The notes beneath the pieces are model-generated. The model saw nothing but the letters and a program-made list of their open reading frames with translations. It was not told the DNA's origin and made no database searches. From Caldicellulosiruptor changbaiensis (GTDB lineage: Bacteria; Bacillota; Thermoanaerobacteria; Caldicellulosiruptorales; Caldicellulosiruptoraceae), in NCBI RefSeq assembly GCF_003999255.1, contig NZ_CP034791.1, positions 2,706,501 through 2,770,500 on the forward strand: a stretch of DNA of 64,000 bases, read 5' to 3'. A program made the translations under genes and the position numbers. Position 1 is the stretch's first letter. The number at the start of each line of letters is the position of its first letter. This document shows positions 19,128-27,369 of the stretch, piece by piece.

Positions 19128-20360
19128 TTAAAATCTCACAGTTTTATCCCAAACAGGTTCCAAATTTTTTCTTCGTGCTTTAAACTGAAGCCAATATCCT
19201 TTCAGAACAAGATATATCCAGAATTGAGCATAAGTAAAATACATTAAAAAAGCATACATTATATTTCTTATATTTATCTCCTTCTCAACTACGGCAGAAG
19301 CCACTATTTGGACAACATATATGAATAATGTTTCAAACCAAAGTACAAACAAAGGAACAGAGAATTTTATATTAACCAAATTTAGAATCCCCATTACAAA
19401 CCATATATCGGAAACTAATACGAGAGAAACGAATAAATAGTAAATAGATATCATTTGAACAACATTGAATATATTCATTCCTCTAATCAGGCTCTTTTCG
19501 GAAAGAACTTTGGCTATAAGATAGAGATTCCCCTGCATCCACCTTGTCCTTTGTCTAATCCACACTCTCAGAACTTCAGGTTCTTGTTCCCATGTTACAG
19601 AATCAGGTACTATTGGCAATAAATAATGTGCTGCATATATTCTCAAAGATAATTCAGCATCTTCAGCCAAGGCATAAGGGTCCCAACCATTTATCCTTTC
19701 CAAAACATGTCTTTTCAAAAGCATATTTGTACCTGTTAAGGTTCCTAATTTAAATAATTTCCATCTTCCAGATTGCATAAGCAATTGAAATATCATAAAT
19801 TCTAACCCTATCATTCTTGTTAGTGAATTCTTATGCATATTAATTGTTTTCACATAACCTACAGCACCTGCATATTCCTCTTTCTCTAAAGCTTTTTGAA
19901 CAAGTTTAATTAAAGCAAATCTCTCTGGTTGATTGTCTGCATCATAAACGGCTATCATCTCTCCTTTAGAGATAGACATACCATAATTTAATACTCTCGC
20001 TTTGCCTTTTGGTTTTCCTGGTGGCACCTTTATATGATGAACATTTGTATAAAGCCTTGCAAAGTAATCTGCAATATCGCCAGTATTGTCTGTAGAATTA
20101 TCATTAAGAACATAGATATTTAACTCACCAGGATAATGTAAATTTACCATTGCATCCAAAGTATCAAATAGCACTTTGCCCTCATTATAAGCTGGTATCA
20201 GAATATCCACGCTTGGATACTCCTTCAATTCGATTTTCGTCTCTTTATATTGAACTTTAAATATTAATCCAAACACTGTTAATATTGAATAATAGAAAAT
20301 TAATAACCAAAAGAGTATTGCAACAGTTATCACTACCATTGATAATATCACTTTTATCAC
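19128..20360 (-). CDS. Processive family-2 glycosyltransferase (membrane)
   Basis: The 410-residue protein has an N-terminal membrane helix and a GT-A catalytic domain: DILIPAYNEG (52-61), the DxD in VYDADNQP (D140/D142), the catalytic-base region LAEDAELSL (E233/D234) and QRTRW (Q270-W274). Three or more C-terminal helices follow. The Q-x-x-R-W motif and helices mark the processive cellulose/hyaluronan/PNAG synthase type that couples polymerisation to export. The start is a GTG. A frameshifted gene with a GGDEF-like region lies just upstream on the same strand, hinting at signalling-linked exopolysaccharide, but no PilZ domain is visible. Sugar substrate unknown. Confidence 0.9.
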   Translation of the reverse strand: MIKVILSMVVITVAILFWLLIFYYSILTVFGLIFKVQYKETKIELKEYPSVDILIPAYNEGKVLFDTLDAMVNLHYPGELNIYVLNDNSTDNTGDIADYFARLYTNVHHIKVPPGKPKGKARVLNYGMSISKGEMIAVYDADNQPERFALIKLVQKALEKEEYAGAVGYVKTINMHKNSLTRMIGLEFMIFQLLMQSGRWKLFKLGTLTGTNMLLKRHVLERINGWDPYALAEDAELSLRIYAAHYLLPIVPDSVTWEQEPEVLRVWIRQRTRWMQGNLYLIAKVLSEKSLIRGMNIFNVVQMISIYYLFVSLVLVSDIWFVMGILNLVNIKFSVPLFVLWFETLFIYVVQIVASAVVEKEINIRNIMYAFLMYFTYAQFWIYLVLKGYWLQFKARRKNLEPVWDKTVRF

Positions 20361-20481
20361 CCATCCACATGATAATCAATCATGTATATTATTTACTAAA
20401 TTGAATATGTATTTTTTGAAAGCCATAAAATTACTTACAAGGCTCTCTGCTTTTACATTAATATGTTTTTTACTTCTGGAT

Positions 20482-21190
20482 TTAAAATCTTATGGTAAAA
20501 AGATTTTTCTTAATTCTATCTTCAACAAGCATAGCACCGTGTTTATCAATATTTTGTAATAAAACCAATAAAATGTTATTTTCCACATAGCAAATTATAT
20601 CATAATTTTTTCTTACCGAATCTATTAAATTTTTGCCAATTGTTTTTATAAAAGTTTTGGATATTCTATTATTACTGCTTATGCTACTTACTTCTATTAC
20701 CATGAGCTGAGCTTCCTCATTTCGTCTTCTGAGAGCAGTAAAAATTATTTCTGCTCTTTCTAAAAACTCATTGAAAGTTAACACTCCAGCTTCAGGATGT
20801 AATTTTTCTAATTGTTTTATCTTCTCCTTTAATTCTTCACTGTTGTCAATAATTTTTTTGAGATACAACGATTCAAGCCAGATTGAAATTGTTAAAATTA
20901 TAATCAAAATTTGTTGGAAAACAATTTTAAATTGGTTTATCCCATATCCAATTCTTATCCAGGAAAATATAATTATATAGAATGCACTAAATAAATTCCT
21001 GTTACCAAAAATACGAAACTTTTAAGCTAATTATATAAAAAGTCAAAAAAACCAAAAAGGATGAAAAAACAAGATAGTATCTTCTTATTTTTAACGGTAC
21101 AAAGGTAGTAAAAAGATGATAGAAAAGGAATTGTGCAATTATTGCAACTATAAAATTAGCATAAAGAAGAGTTTTTTCATTTTTGTACAC
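20482..21190 (-). pseudogene. Membrane protein with degenerate GGDEF-like domain, frameshifted
   Basis: Two reading frames form one gene if one T is removed from a T5 run (21007-21011, AAAAA on the plus strand). The 5' part starts at a GTG (21190) and has two to three membrane helices up to KVSYF. After the shift it continues GNRNLFSAFYIIIFSW and more helices (about 20908-21005), then LESLYLKK, a coiled coil and a C-terminal domain of about 110 residues. That domain has the spacing of a GGDEF fold (GVLTFNEFLERAEII, DIICYVENNILLVLLQN) but lacks the GGDEF loop, so diguanylate cyclase activity is unlikely. Intact length would be about 234 residues. Real mutation and sequencing error are both possible. 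Confidence 0.65.
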
Positions 21191-21390
21191 TCCACCGCTC
21201 TCCGACTAACACTTAGCTTGGATTATCGGATATATTTGAATTTAATTTAAATTATAACAAATAAACTTTTGAGCGCATATAAGAATTCCAAACATTTGTA
21301 ATTTTAAAAATTCAACTTTTAAAGTATTTGTTACTTTTTTGCGTTTTATCGACGTTAATTTATAGATGGAATTGGTGAAGAAGACAAACA

Positions 21391-21450
21391 AAAACCTCCT
21401 TCTCAAACTTTTTTTGAACATCCAGCTTTATTTGAGAAGGAGGGTTTTAT
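21391..21450 (-). terminator. Terminator of the branched-chain amino-acid binding protein gene
   Basis: AAAACC(C)TCCTTCTCAAA pairs with its complement across about 25 nt, followed by a T-rich tail on the minus strand. It lies 25 bp past the stop. Confidence 0.75.
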
Positions 21451-21475
21451 TATAGTATTTATCTTGCTTTATTTA

Positions 21476-22648
21476 CTATGGATTTAACTTCTGTTTAAAT
21501 CTGTGCACGCCATTTTTAATCTCAATTATCACTGCAGACTTTTTAGCGTTGTGTTTTGAGTCAATTGAAATAATGCCTGTTAAGCCGACAAAGTTTTTAG
21601 TATTCTCAAGGGCTCTTCTCAGTTTTTCTCTGTCAGTTGTAGAACCTGCACGTTTTATTGCATCTGCCATAAAATATCCTAAGTCATACCCAAGTGCTGA
21701 GAGGGCATTTGGTTCTATCTTGTATTTTTTCTTGTACTTCTTGACAAACTCTTGTACCCTTTTGTCTGTATCCTGTGATGAGTAGTGGGTTGAGAAAAAG
21801 ATATTTGTTGCATATTTTTTCCCTGCCTTTTCGACAACTTTTGGATCATCAAAGCCGTCTGTACCAAGAATTGGCATCCACATTCCAAGTTCTCTTGCCT
21901 GCTTGATTATAAGTCCTGCATCGTCATAGTAAACAGGTGTAAAGATAACATCTGGCTTTTTGTCCCTTATCTTTGTCAATATCCCATTAAAATCCTGTTC
22001 ACCCTGCTGGAACGCTTCTTCTGCTACAACTTTACCGCCACCTTTTGTAAATGTCTCTTTAAAGTTCTTGTAAAGACCTTTGCTGTAATCAGACGCTGCA
22101 TTGTAAAGAATTGCTGCTGTTTTTACTTTTAACGTCTTGAGTGCAAAATTTGCCATAACGCTTCCTTGGAATGAGTCATTAAAGCATATTCTAAATACAT
22201 ATGCCTTTGTCTTTCCAGTTCTTTCATCAATTGTAACTGAATCATCTGTGGCAGTAGCTGACACAAGCGGTACTCTGTATCTTGTTGCGGCAATTGAAGC
22301 AGATTTTGTTGCACCTGATGTCACAGGGCTTAACAGGGCTAAAACATTCTCTTTTGTTGCAAGCCTTGTTGCAATATTTAGCGCTTCTGTCTTGTCAGAT
22401 TTGTTGTCAAATACAACAAGCTCTATTTTCTTTCCTAAAACTCCACCCTTTTTATTAATCTCTTCAACTGCCATCTTAAGGCCTTCTAAAGTCCTCTGTC
22501 CGTACTGCGCAACAGCACCAGACAACTCAAGATTAACCCCAAGCCTTACTGTTTTTGAGCTTGAAGCAAAAGCAAAGGCAAATAAACCTAAGATTAAAAT
22601 TAAGGCAGATGCAATGATTAGAATTTTTTGGAGCATAAGTTTTCTCAC
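21476..22648 (-). CDS. Branched-chain amino-acid (LivJ-type) ABC substrate-binding protein
   Basis: The 390-residue protein has a signal peptide (LILGLFAFAFASS) and the Peripla_BP_6 fold: KTVRLGVNLELSGAVAQYG, GLKMAVEEINKKGGVLGKKIELV, PLVSATATDDSV, ILYNAASDYSKG and GTDGFDDPKVV. The family binds leucine/isoleucine/valine or related ligands. No permease or ATPase gene (livH, livM, livG, livF) lies next to it, so it is an orphan here, using a transporter elsewhere or acting as a sensor ligand-binding protein. It has its own terminators on both sides. Confidence 0.9.
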   Translation of the reverse strand: MRKLMLQKILIIASALILILGLFAFAFASSSKTVRLGVNLELSGAVAQYGQRTLEGLKMAVEEINKKGGVLGKKIELVVFDNKSDKTEALNIATRLATKENVLALLSPVTSGATKSASIAATRYRVPLVSATATDDSVTIDERTGKTKAYVFRICFNDSFQGSVMANFALKTLKVKTAAILYNAASDYSKGLYKNFKETFTKGGGKVVAEEAFQQGEQDFNGILTKIRDKKPDVIFTPVYYDDAGLIIKQARELGMWMPILGTDGFDDPKVVEKAGKKYATNIFFSTHYSSQDTDKRVQEFVKKYKKKYKIEPNALSALGYDLGYFMADAIKRAGSTTDREKLRRALENTKNFVGLTGIISIDSKHNAKKSAVIIEIKNGVHRFKQKLNP

Positions 22649-22689
22649 GAAAAACCATCCTCCCGTCCTAAGATATACTTTGCAGTATC

Positions 22690-22737
22690 AAAAAAGGGCA
22701 AAGGAAAACCTCTACAAAAGGCCACCTTTGCCCTTTT
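22690..22737 (-). terminator. Terminator of the MqsR-like/Panacea operon
   Basis: AAAAGGGCAAAGG pairs with CCTTTGCCCTTTT and is followed by TTTTTTGA on the minus strand, about 90 bp past the antitoxin stop. Flanking AAGATAT/ATATCTT can extend the stem. Confidence 0.7.
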
Positions 22738-22823
22738 GTGCATATCTTAATAATATGTGTTGAGAATATTTTAATTTAACAAACAAGACTTGTCAATAAA
22801 AATATTAGAAACAGGAATCTATG

Positions 22824-23849
22824 TTATTTCTGTAGTGCTTGACTGTCTAAACTCACTGTCTTTGCATACTCATATGAGATTAGTTCACGCAACGGGGTTT
22901 GCTGCCATCCAACTTCTTTGTGAGACAGCTCTGAAATAGCGATGCATGTTTTATCTTTCAATGCATCAATGACCATATTAATGGTCTGCAATTCTTCTTG
23001 GGTAAATACTGATAAGTCGTAGTTGCCTTTGCTTTTAATCTTTGTTTGGATTGCTCCATCAGGAGTCTCATACTCCTCAATAGTGTATTTATCACTTGGG
23101 TATGCTGCTATTTCTTTGTATGCGAATTTTTCAATCACTGGCCCATAAGCATATTTGATGTATCTTAAGCCAGTTATTGAACGTAAACAACGTTTAAAGT
23201 GCATAAAATCAATATACCATAAAAACTTATTAAGACTGCTCAAATATAAATTTTCAACTTTTTCAGCAATGTAGCTTATCAAATTCTCCAGCTTTTCAAA
23301 GTCAAACCTTCTGAATCCATTGTAGATATCTTCTGGATGTTCAAGCTCTGCAGAGATAATTTTTTTCTTCAAATCAGCAAGAGAGTCTCTGATTTTCTCC
23401 ATTGTTTTTTGATATGTTCTTTCAGTTATTCTCCCAGATTTAAATGCTTCTTCCACTTTTTCTTTGAAAAACCCTTCAGATGTTAAAATCAGTTTAAGAA
23501 TATCACTATGTGATTTAGAAGGCAAAGCTCCTCTTTCATACCTGTTTATTGTCATCTTGCCCCAGCCAAGTATCTGCCCCAGCTCTCTTTGAGAAAGTCC
23601 ATATTTTTCTCTTATCTTCTGGATTTCTTCAGGGGTAATCAAGCCTGTCAACTCTCTATAGCGTTGATAGAGCCTTTTTAGATTTTCGTTTTCGATGTCT
23701 GGCACAAACAACTCAGTATCGCACTCACTGCAATGTGGAACATGTTCTTCAACATTGACTTGCACACCTTTATATTCTCTAACCAGATTTTTTTCAACTT
23801 TAATTTCAACATGCTTTTTACACTCCGGACAATATGCCCTATTCATCAT
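22824..23849 (-). CDS. Antitoxin: MqsA-type Zn-finger + HTH + SocA/Panacea domain
   Basis: The 341-residue protein has three parts. Residues 1-50 form a YgiT/MqsA-like zinc finger (YCPECKKHVEI ... HCSECD, four Cys in CxxC pairs). Residues 70-130 are an XRE-type HTH (IREKYGLSQRELGQILGWG, MTINRYERG). Residues 180-335 form a SocA/DUF4065 Panacea domain (LNKFLWYIDFMHFKR, SITGLRYIKYAYGPVIEKF). Panacea domains act as versatile antitoxin modules that neutralise unrelated toxins. The start overlaps the end of the upstream MqsR-like gene by 11 nt, typical of a coupled toxin-antitoxin pair. The HTH probably binds the inverted repeat at 24273-24292. Confidence 0.88.
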   Translation of the reverse strand: MMNRAYCPECKKHVEIKVEKNLVREYKGVQVNVEEHVPHCSECDTELFVPDIENENLKRLYQRYRELTGLITPEEIQKIREKYGLSQRELGQILGWGKMTINRYERGALPSKSHSDILKLILTSEGFFKEKVEEAFKSGRITERTYQKTMEKIRDSLADLKKKIISAELEHPEDIYNGFRRFDFEKLENLISYIAEKVENLYLSSLNKFLWYIDFMHFKRCLRSITGLRYIKYAYGPVIEKFAYKEIAAYPSDKYTIEEYETPDGAIQTKIKSKGNYDLSVFTQEELQTINMVIDALKDKTCIAISELSHKEVGWQQTPLRELISYEYAKTVSLDSQALQK

Positions 23850-24201
23850 TCTTTTTCACCCCCTTTTCTTGAGATTCATCCTCATGAAAAGAAATGCACA
23901 CCACTTCTTCTGGTGGATTGTACCTTAGTTTTATGTATATACAAACATCCAGGTATCTGCTGTTTTTGAAAATCCAAATGTCACCTTCTTTACCATCAAG
24001 ACGGTCTTGTTCTGGTCCTTTGACGTAATCTCCTGGCTGAAGGTCCAACAATATGTCCTTTACATCGTCTATTAGCAAACCCCATTCTTTCAAGAATTTT
24101 ATGTTTTTCTCTCTTTTGACAAAACCCCATTTCCCTGCTACTATTAGTTTTTTAATTTCGAGTAGATAACTTTTGATAACCTCTTCTTTTAGCTTTTCAA
24201 T
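23839..24201 (-). CDS. MqsR-like toxin, apparently with a non-standard AUU start
   Basis: From the ATT at 24201 the frame codes 120 residues. Its layout (LEIKKLIVAGKWGF, then GLLIDDVKDILLDLQPGDY, DIWIFKNS, CIYIKLRY, VCISFHEDE) matches MqsR mRNA interferases: a K-K-L-[IV]-x-A-G helix followed by a RelE-like sheet. Between the in-frame TGA at 24249-24247 and codon 39 there is no ATG, GTG or TTG. The first standard start is TTG at 24093, which would delete the conserved first helix. An AAGAGGG ribosome site stands 9 nt before the ATT at 24201. An out-of-frame ATG inside the promoter leads to a quick stop. Toxin family by motif reading only; a lost base upstream is an alternative. Confidence 0.6.
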   Translation of the reverse strand: MEKLKEEVIKSYLLEIKKLIVAGKWGFVKREKNIKFLKEWGLLIDDVKDILLDLQPGDYVKGPEQDRLDGKEGDIWIFKNSRYLDVCIYIKLRYNPPEEVVCISFHEDESQEKGVKKNDE

Positions 24202-24249
24202 CTCAATCGCCCTCTTTCGTGCAACTTTAAAAACACTTTTTGCATTTTC

Positions 24250-24292
24250 ATTATATCATATAAATTTTATTATTGCCACTATTTGATGGCAA
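24250..24292 (-). promoter_or_regulatory. Promoter and operator of the toxin-antitoxin operon
   Basis: On the minus strand TGGCAA and TATAAT are 17 bp apart. The -35 box is one half of a perfect inverted repeat TTGCCA-N8-TGGCAA (24273-24292), a natural autoregulatory operator for the HTH antitoxin. Confidence 0.65.
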
Positions 24293-24320
24293 TATTCAAC
24301 TTTGGATAAGATAATGAAGC

Positions 24321-25316
24321 TTACTTCATAACCTCAAACCTTGAGGTAAACTCCAAAAGCTCATCTAAAGCCTCAAAATTTAAGTTTGGTGCATTTTCAG
24401 CTTTTATCTGGACAAGGTCTAAGATTGCAACCTCTAAAGCTGCAATGCCAGTTCTCTCACCTATCCCTCTTATAGAGCAGTTTACCATTGAAGCACCGTA
24501 TAGCCACGCACAGACTGCATTGCTCTGAGCTTTGTAAAAATCGTTGTGACCATGCCACTCAAGCCTCTCTGGTGGTATATTGGTGCTCTTTGAAATTGTG
24601 TAAATAATTTTAGGAACGCTTCGTGGCAAGCTTGCATATTCATATGGCACACCAAACCCTAAAGTGTCGCACAGTTTAAAATACACCTTTTTGTCACTCT
24701 TTTTTGCCATCTCTTCAATTGCCAAAATGAGTGGAATGACAAAATTTTCAATATCTGATCTTGTGATGTCTTCAAGATGAACTCTTGGTGTAATACCAAG
24801 TGAAAAGGCTTCTTGTATAACATCGATGTACTGGGCGGCAATTTCTGACCTTGTTTTTTGAAACTTTTTGTAGATGTGATAGTCTGAGCATGACATTAAA
24901 ATCCCTACCTCATCAAGCCCAAACTCTTTTGCAAGTTTTAGTTCATCTTTTTTACTTCTCACCCACCCAACTACCTTTGGAAATTTGAATCTTTTTTTCA
25001 AGCATTCCTGAACACACTGTTTGTGATAATTTGTATAAAGAAAAAATTCGGAGTATTTTATAGTTCCAGTGCCATTGTCAATGTAGTGAAGATATTCAAA
25101 AATCTTTACTACATTTTCTTTTCCTATATACGAAATAGCTTGCTGACCTTCTCTGAACGTGCTGTCTGTTACATATAGCTTTGACGGTATATTGAGGGGA
25201 ACAGAAATACTATCAAATATAACTCTTGGAATACTCTCATATGGAAATATTTCTTTAAAGTAATTAGGAGCGCCTTTTTCAAAATTTTGAAAACTCTTTT
25301 TTACTGCATCTACCAT
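24321..25316 (-). CDS. Homocitrate synthase / Re-citrate synthase-like enzyme, short C-terminus
   Basis: The protein is 331 residues from the ATG at 25316 (AGGATGTGAG site upstream); a longer frame starts at 25355. It is a DRE-TIM metallolyase: TDSTFREGQQAISY holds the catalytic/metal Asp-x-Thr-x-Arg-x-Gly-x-Gln, and LEWHGHNDFYKA holds the two metal His. Internal phrases (SEFFLYTNYHK, SCSDYHIYKKFQKTR, HLEDITRSDIENFVIPL, LPRSVPKI, GIGERTG) match the Re-citrate synthase branch better than classical NifV. Relatives run about 100 residues further, through a P-x-x-G...AGIHADG segment absent here; the frame ends at FTSRFEVMK. Position after modAB in the nif block suggests it makes homocitrate for FeMo-cofactor. 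Substrate is inference. Confidence 0.78.
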   Translation of the reverse strand: MVDAVKKSFQNFEKGAPNYFKEIFPYESIPRVIFDSISVPLNIPSKLYVTDSTFREGQQAISYIGKENVVKIFEYLHYIDNGTGTIKYSEFFLYTNYHKQCVQECLKKRFKFPKVVGWVRSKKDELKLAKEFGLDEVGILMSCSDYHIYKKFQKTRSEIAAQYIDVIQEAFSLGITPRVHLEDITRSDIENFVIPLILAIEEMAKKSDKKVYFKLCDTLGFGVPYEYASLPRSVPKIIYTISKSTNIPPERLEWHGHNDFYKAQSNAVCAWLYGASMVNCSIRGIGERTGIAALEVAILDLVQIKAENAPNLNFEALDELLEFTSRFEVMK

Positions 25317-25351
25317 TTTCTCACATCCTAACAGATTTATAGTCAAGTTTT

Positions 25352-26116
25352 TCAATAGTCAACGTTGTTCAAAAGTTTCTTTGTTAAGTAAAGAATTAAA
25401 TATGAAATTATTATCATCACAAAACTTACAGAATAAGTTTCCTCCTGATTTTGCACATATAGTTTGTACAAATAAAGTGAGATTGTTTGAGTTTTTCCAA
25501 AGACATTCCCCGCAAAGACAACTGTTGCGCCAAACTCGCCAAGCGCCCTTGAAAACGTGCCAAGTATCCCTATCACAAGCCCTTTTCTCGCAACTGGCAA
25601 GTACACACGCCACAAAATTCCAAGCTCATCAAGCCCTAAAATGAAGCCTTCTTCTTTTAGCTGTTTGTTTATGGCCAAAAACGAAGAGTATGCTACTTTC
25701 AAATAGTATCCAATACTAACAAAAAGCTGAGCAAGTATTACTGCAAAGGTGGTAAAAGGTATCTGAAGAGAAGCTTTGTCAAGTATTCTCCCTACAAATC
25801 CGACTTTGCCATACAAAAGAAGCAAGAGCACTCCCATCAAGATCGGTGGTAGAACGTTTGGAAGGTCTATTATCAGCTCAAGAAAAGCGATTCTTCTTTT
25901 TGTGCTGGCAAGGAGGTATGCAAAAGGTGTGCCTATTAAAAATGCCAAAATACAGCAGATGCTGGCTGTAAAAAAAGAAAGCCCAAAGGCTGTGATGGTC
26001 TCTTTTTTTGTTATCATATTAAAAAGTTTTGAGTATGGTACAACAAAAAGTAAATTTAAAAAAGGTAAAAGCAAAAATATTAAAAACGGAACTGAAAGAA
26101 TAAATACCTTTTTCAT
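25352..26116 (-). CDS. modB: Molybdate ABC transporter permease ModB
   Basis: The protein is about 254 residues from the ATG at 26116; a GTG at 26137 is possible. It has five to six membrane helices. The EAA loop reads EEGFILGLDELGILWRVYLPVARKGL, and an upstream DLPNVLPPILMGV motif is characteristic of ModB/CysT permeases. The C-terminal half carries GTFSRALGEFGATVVFAGN, the strongest ModB word. It follows modA and precedes the synthase gene, within the nif block, supplying Mo for the cofactor. No modC ATPase is in the window. Confidence 0.92.
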   Translation of the reverse strand: MKKVFILSVPFLIFLLLPFLNLLFVVPYSKLFNMITKKETITAFGLSFFTASICCILAFLIGTPFAYLLASTKRRIAFLELIIDLPNVLPPILMGVLLLLLYGKVGFVGRILDKASLQIPFTTFAVILAQLFVSIGYYLKVAYSSFLAINKQLKEEGFILGLDELGILWRVYLPVARKGLVIGILGTFSRALGEFGATVVFAGNVFGKTQTISLYLYKLYVQNQEETYSVSFVMIIISYLILYLTKKLLNNVDY

Positions 26117-26163
26117 AATAAGCTCACACGCTTTCACAAAAGAAACTTGATCGGTTTTCTTTG

Positions 26164-26970
26164 CTATTCATATCCTGCTGACTTTAAAATAGCTTTGACT
26201 TTTTTTGAACTTAAAAACTTTATAAACTCCTTTGCAAGCCTATTTTTCTCAGATGTTTTGATTACCCCAACATAATGATAAGCCTGAACATTGTACTCAT
26301 CAGGAATAGAAACAATACCCAGTTTTGAATTTATGGCATCTGTGAAATAAACAACACCTGCGTCAGCCTGCATTGCCTTAACTTTTTGGATAACATCAGT
26401 AATCTGAAACTCTTGTGAGATGACATTTTGCAAAATCTTTTTGTACAGGGCAGGGTCTTTGCTTTTTACTTTGTTTAGAAACTGTTGTGTCCACATACCA
26501 ATTGGTGAAACAGGGTCTGCTATGCAAAGCTTTACACCCTTTTTAGATATATCCTCAAAGCTTTTCACCTTTTTCGATGAGCTGACAATAGCAAGAGTAG
26601 TTTTAGCAAATGTCAAGTAACTATTTATATACCTCTTTCCTTTTATTTCATCAATGTATCTTTTGTCTGCTGAAAAGAATATATCACAAGAAGCGCCACT
26701 TTTGAGCTGCGTCACAAGTACATGAGTGCCTGCAACATTCATTTCAATCTTGCAATTTTTCTCTTTTTCAAACTGGTCAGCTATTTTTTCTATAACCGCT
26801 TCTAAAGTATTTGGTACAAAAAGGACAAGTTTATCATTTTTAGAGCTTTGAGCTTTGGTAGTCTTTGAAAAAGCAAATCGAGAATAGGTACAAAACAAAG
26901 CTGCCACAAGTACAGCTATTACAAAAATTGAGATTACAAATAATTTTATCCACTTTGACCTAATTTTCAT
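26164..26970 (-). CDS. modA: Molybdate-binding protein ModA
   Basis: The 268-residue protein has one N-terminal hydrophobic segment (signal/lipoprotein-like; a Cys at LFCTYS is not a clear lipobox) and a ModA fold: LVLFVPNTLEAVIEKIADQF, AGTHVLVTQLKSGASCDIFFSAD, VKLCIADPVSPIGMWTQQFL and QADAGVVYFTDA. The anchor words S-G-A-x-x-D-I-F-x-S-A and A-D-P-x-x-x-P-x-G are typical of molybdate/tungstate binders. It is next to modB and the nif genes. Whether it prefers Mo or W cannot be told from sequence. Confidence 0.92.
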   Translation of the reverse strand: MKIRSKWIKLFVISIFVIAVLVAALFCTYSRFAFSKTTKAQSSKNDKLVLFVPNTLEAVIEKIADQFEKEKNCKIEMNVAGTHVLVTQLKSGASCDIFFSADKRYIDEIKGKRYINSYLTFAKTTLAIVSSSKKVKSFEDISKKGVKLCIADPVSPIGMWTQQFLNKVKSKDPALYKKILQNVISQEFQITDVIQKVKAMQADAGVVYFTDAINSKLGIVSIPDEYNVQAYHYVGVIKTSEKNRLAKEFIKFLSSKKVKAILKSAGYE

Positions 26971-27010
26971 TCTATATCTCTCCTTTTCTTCCTGAAGAAA
27001 CGGTCATTTT

Positions 27011-27343
27011 TTAAGTCATAAAAAGATCCAAAACCTCTTTGATAGCATCTTTCACAAGCCCATGTCTTTCTAAAACAATCTTGTCAGAAAGCTTTTCCAA
27101 GGCACAAAGTCCAACTTTGTTTGCTATTATCACATCACAGTCTCTTAGCATCTCAACTCTCTTTTCCATCCTCTCCTGGCTGCTGCAACTCTCAATTCCT
27201 TGGTCTTTAAACTCTCTAACACAGATTAGATCGCAGCTGCCATCGTCAAACAAATCAACAATCAAAAAATTCTCGCTGTTACCAAAGTGTCTGTTCACAA
27301 GCTTTCCATCACTGGTGGCAATTGCAACTCTTTTTCTTTTCAT
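27011..27343 (-). CDS. NifX/NifB-C-terminal-like FeMo-cofactor carrier domain
   Basis: The 110-residue protein has the dinitrogenase iron-molybdenum cofactor biosynthesis fold: VAIATSDGKLVNRHFGNSENFLIVDL with the conserved His-Phe-Gly, and CDVIIANKVG near the C-terminus. In many diazotrophs this domain is fused to the end of NifB; here NifB lacks it and this gene lies 26 bp downstream of nifB, so it is probably the detached partner that carries NifB-co or cofactor. Confidence 0.88.
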   Translation of the reverse strand: MKRKRVAIATSDGKLVNRHFGNSENFLIVDLFDDGSCDLICVREFKDQGIESCSSQERMEKRVEMLRDCDVIIANKVGLCALEKLSDKIVLERHGLVKDAIKEVLDLFMT

Positions 27344-27369
27344 CTTTTATCCCACCACCAAAAATTTTT

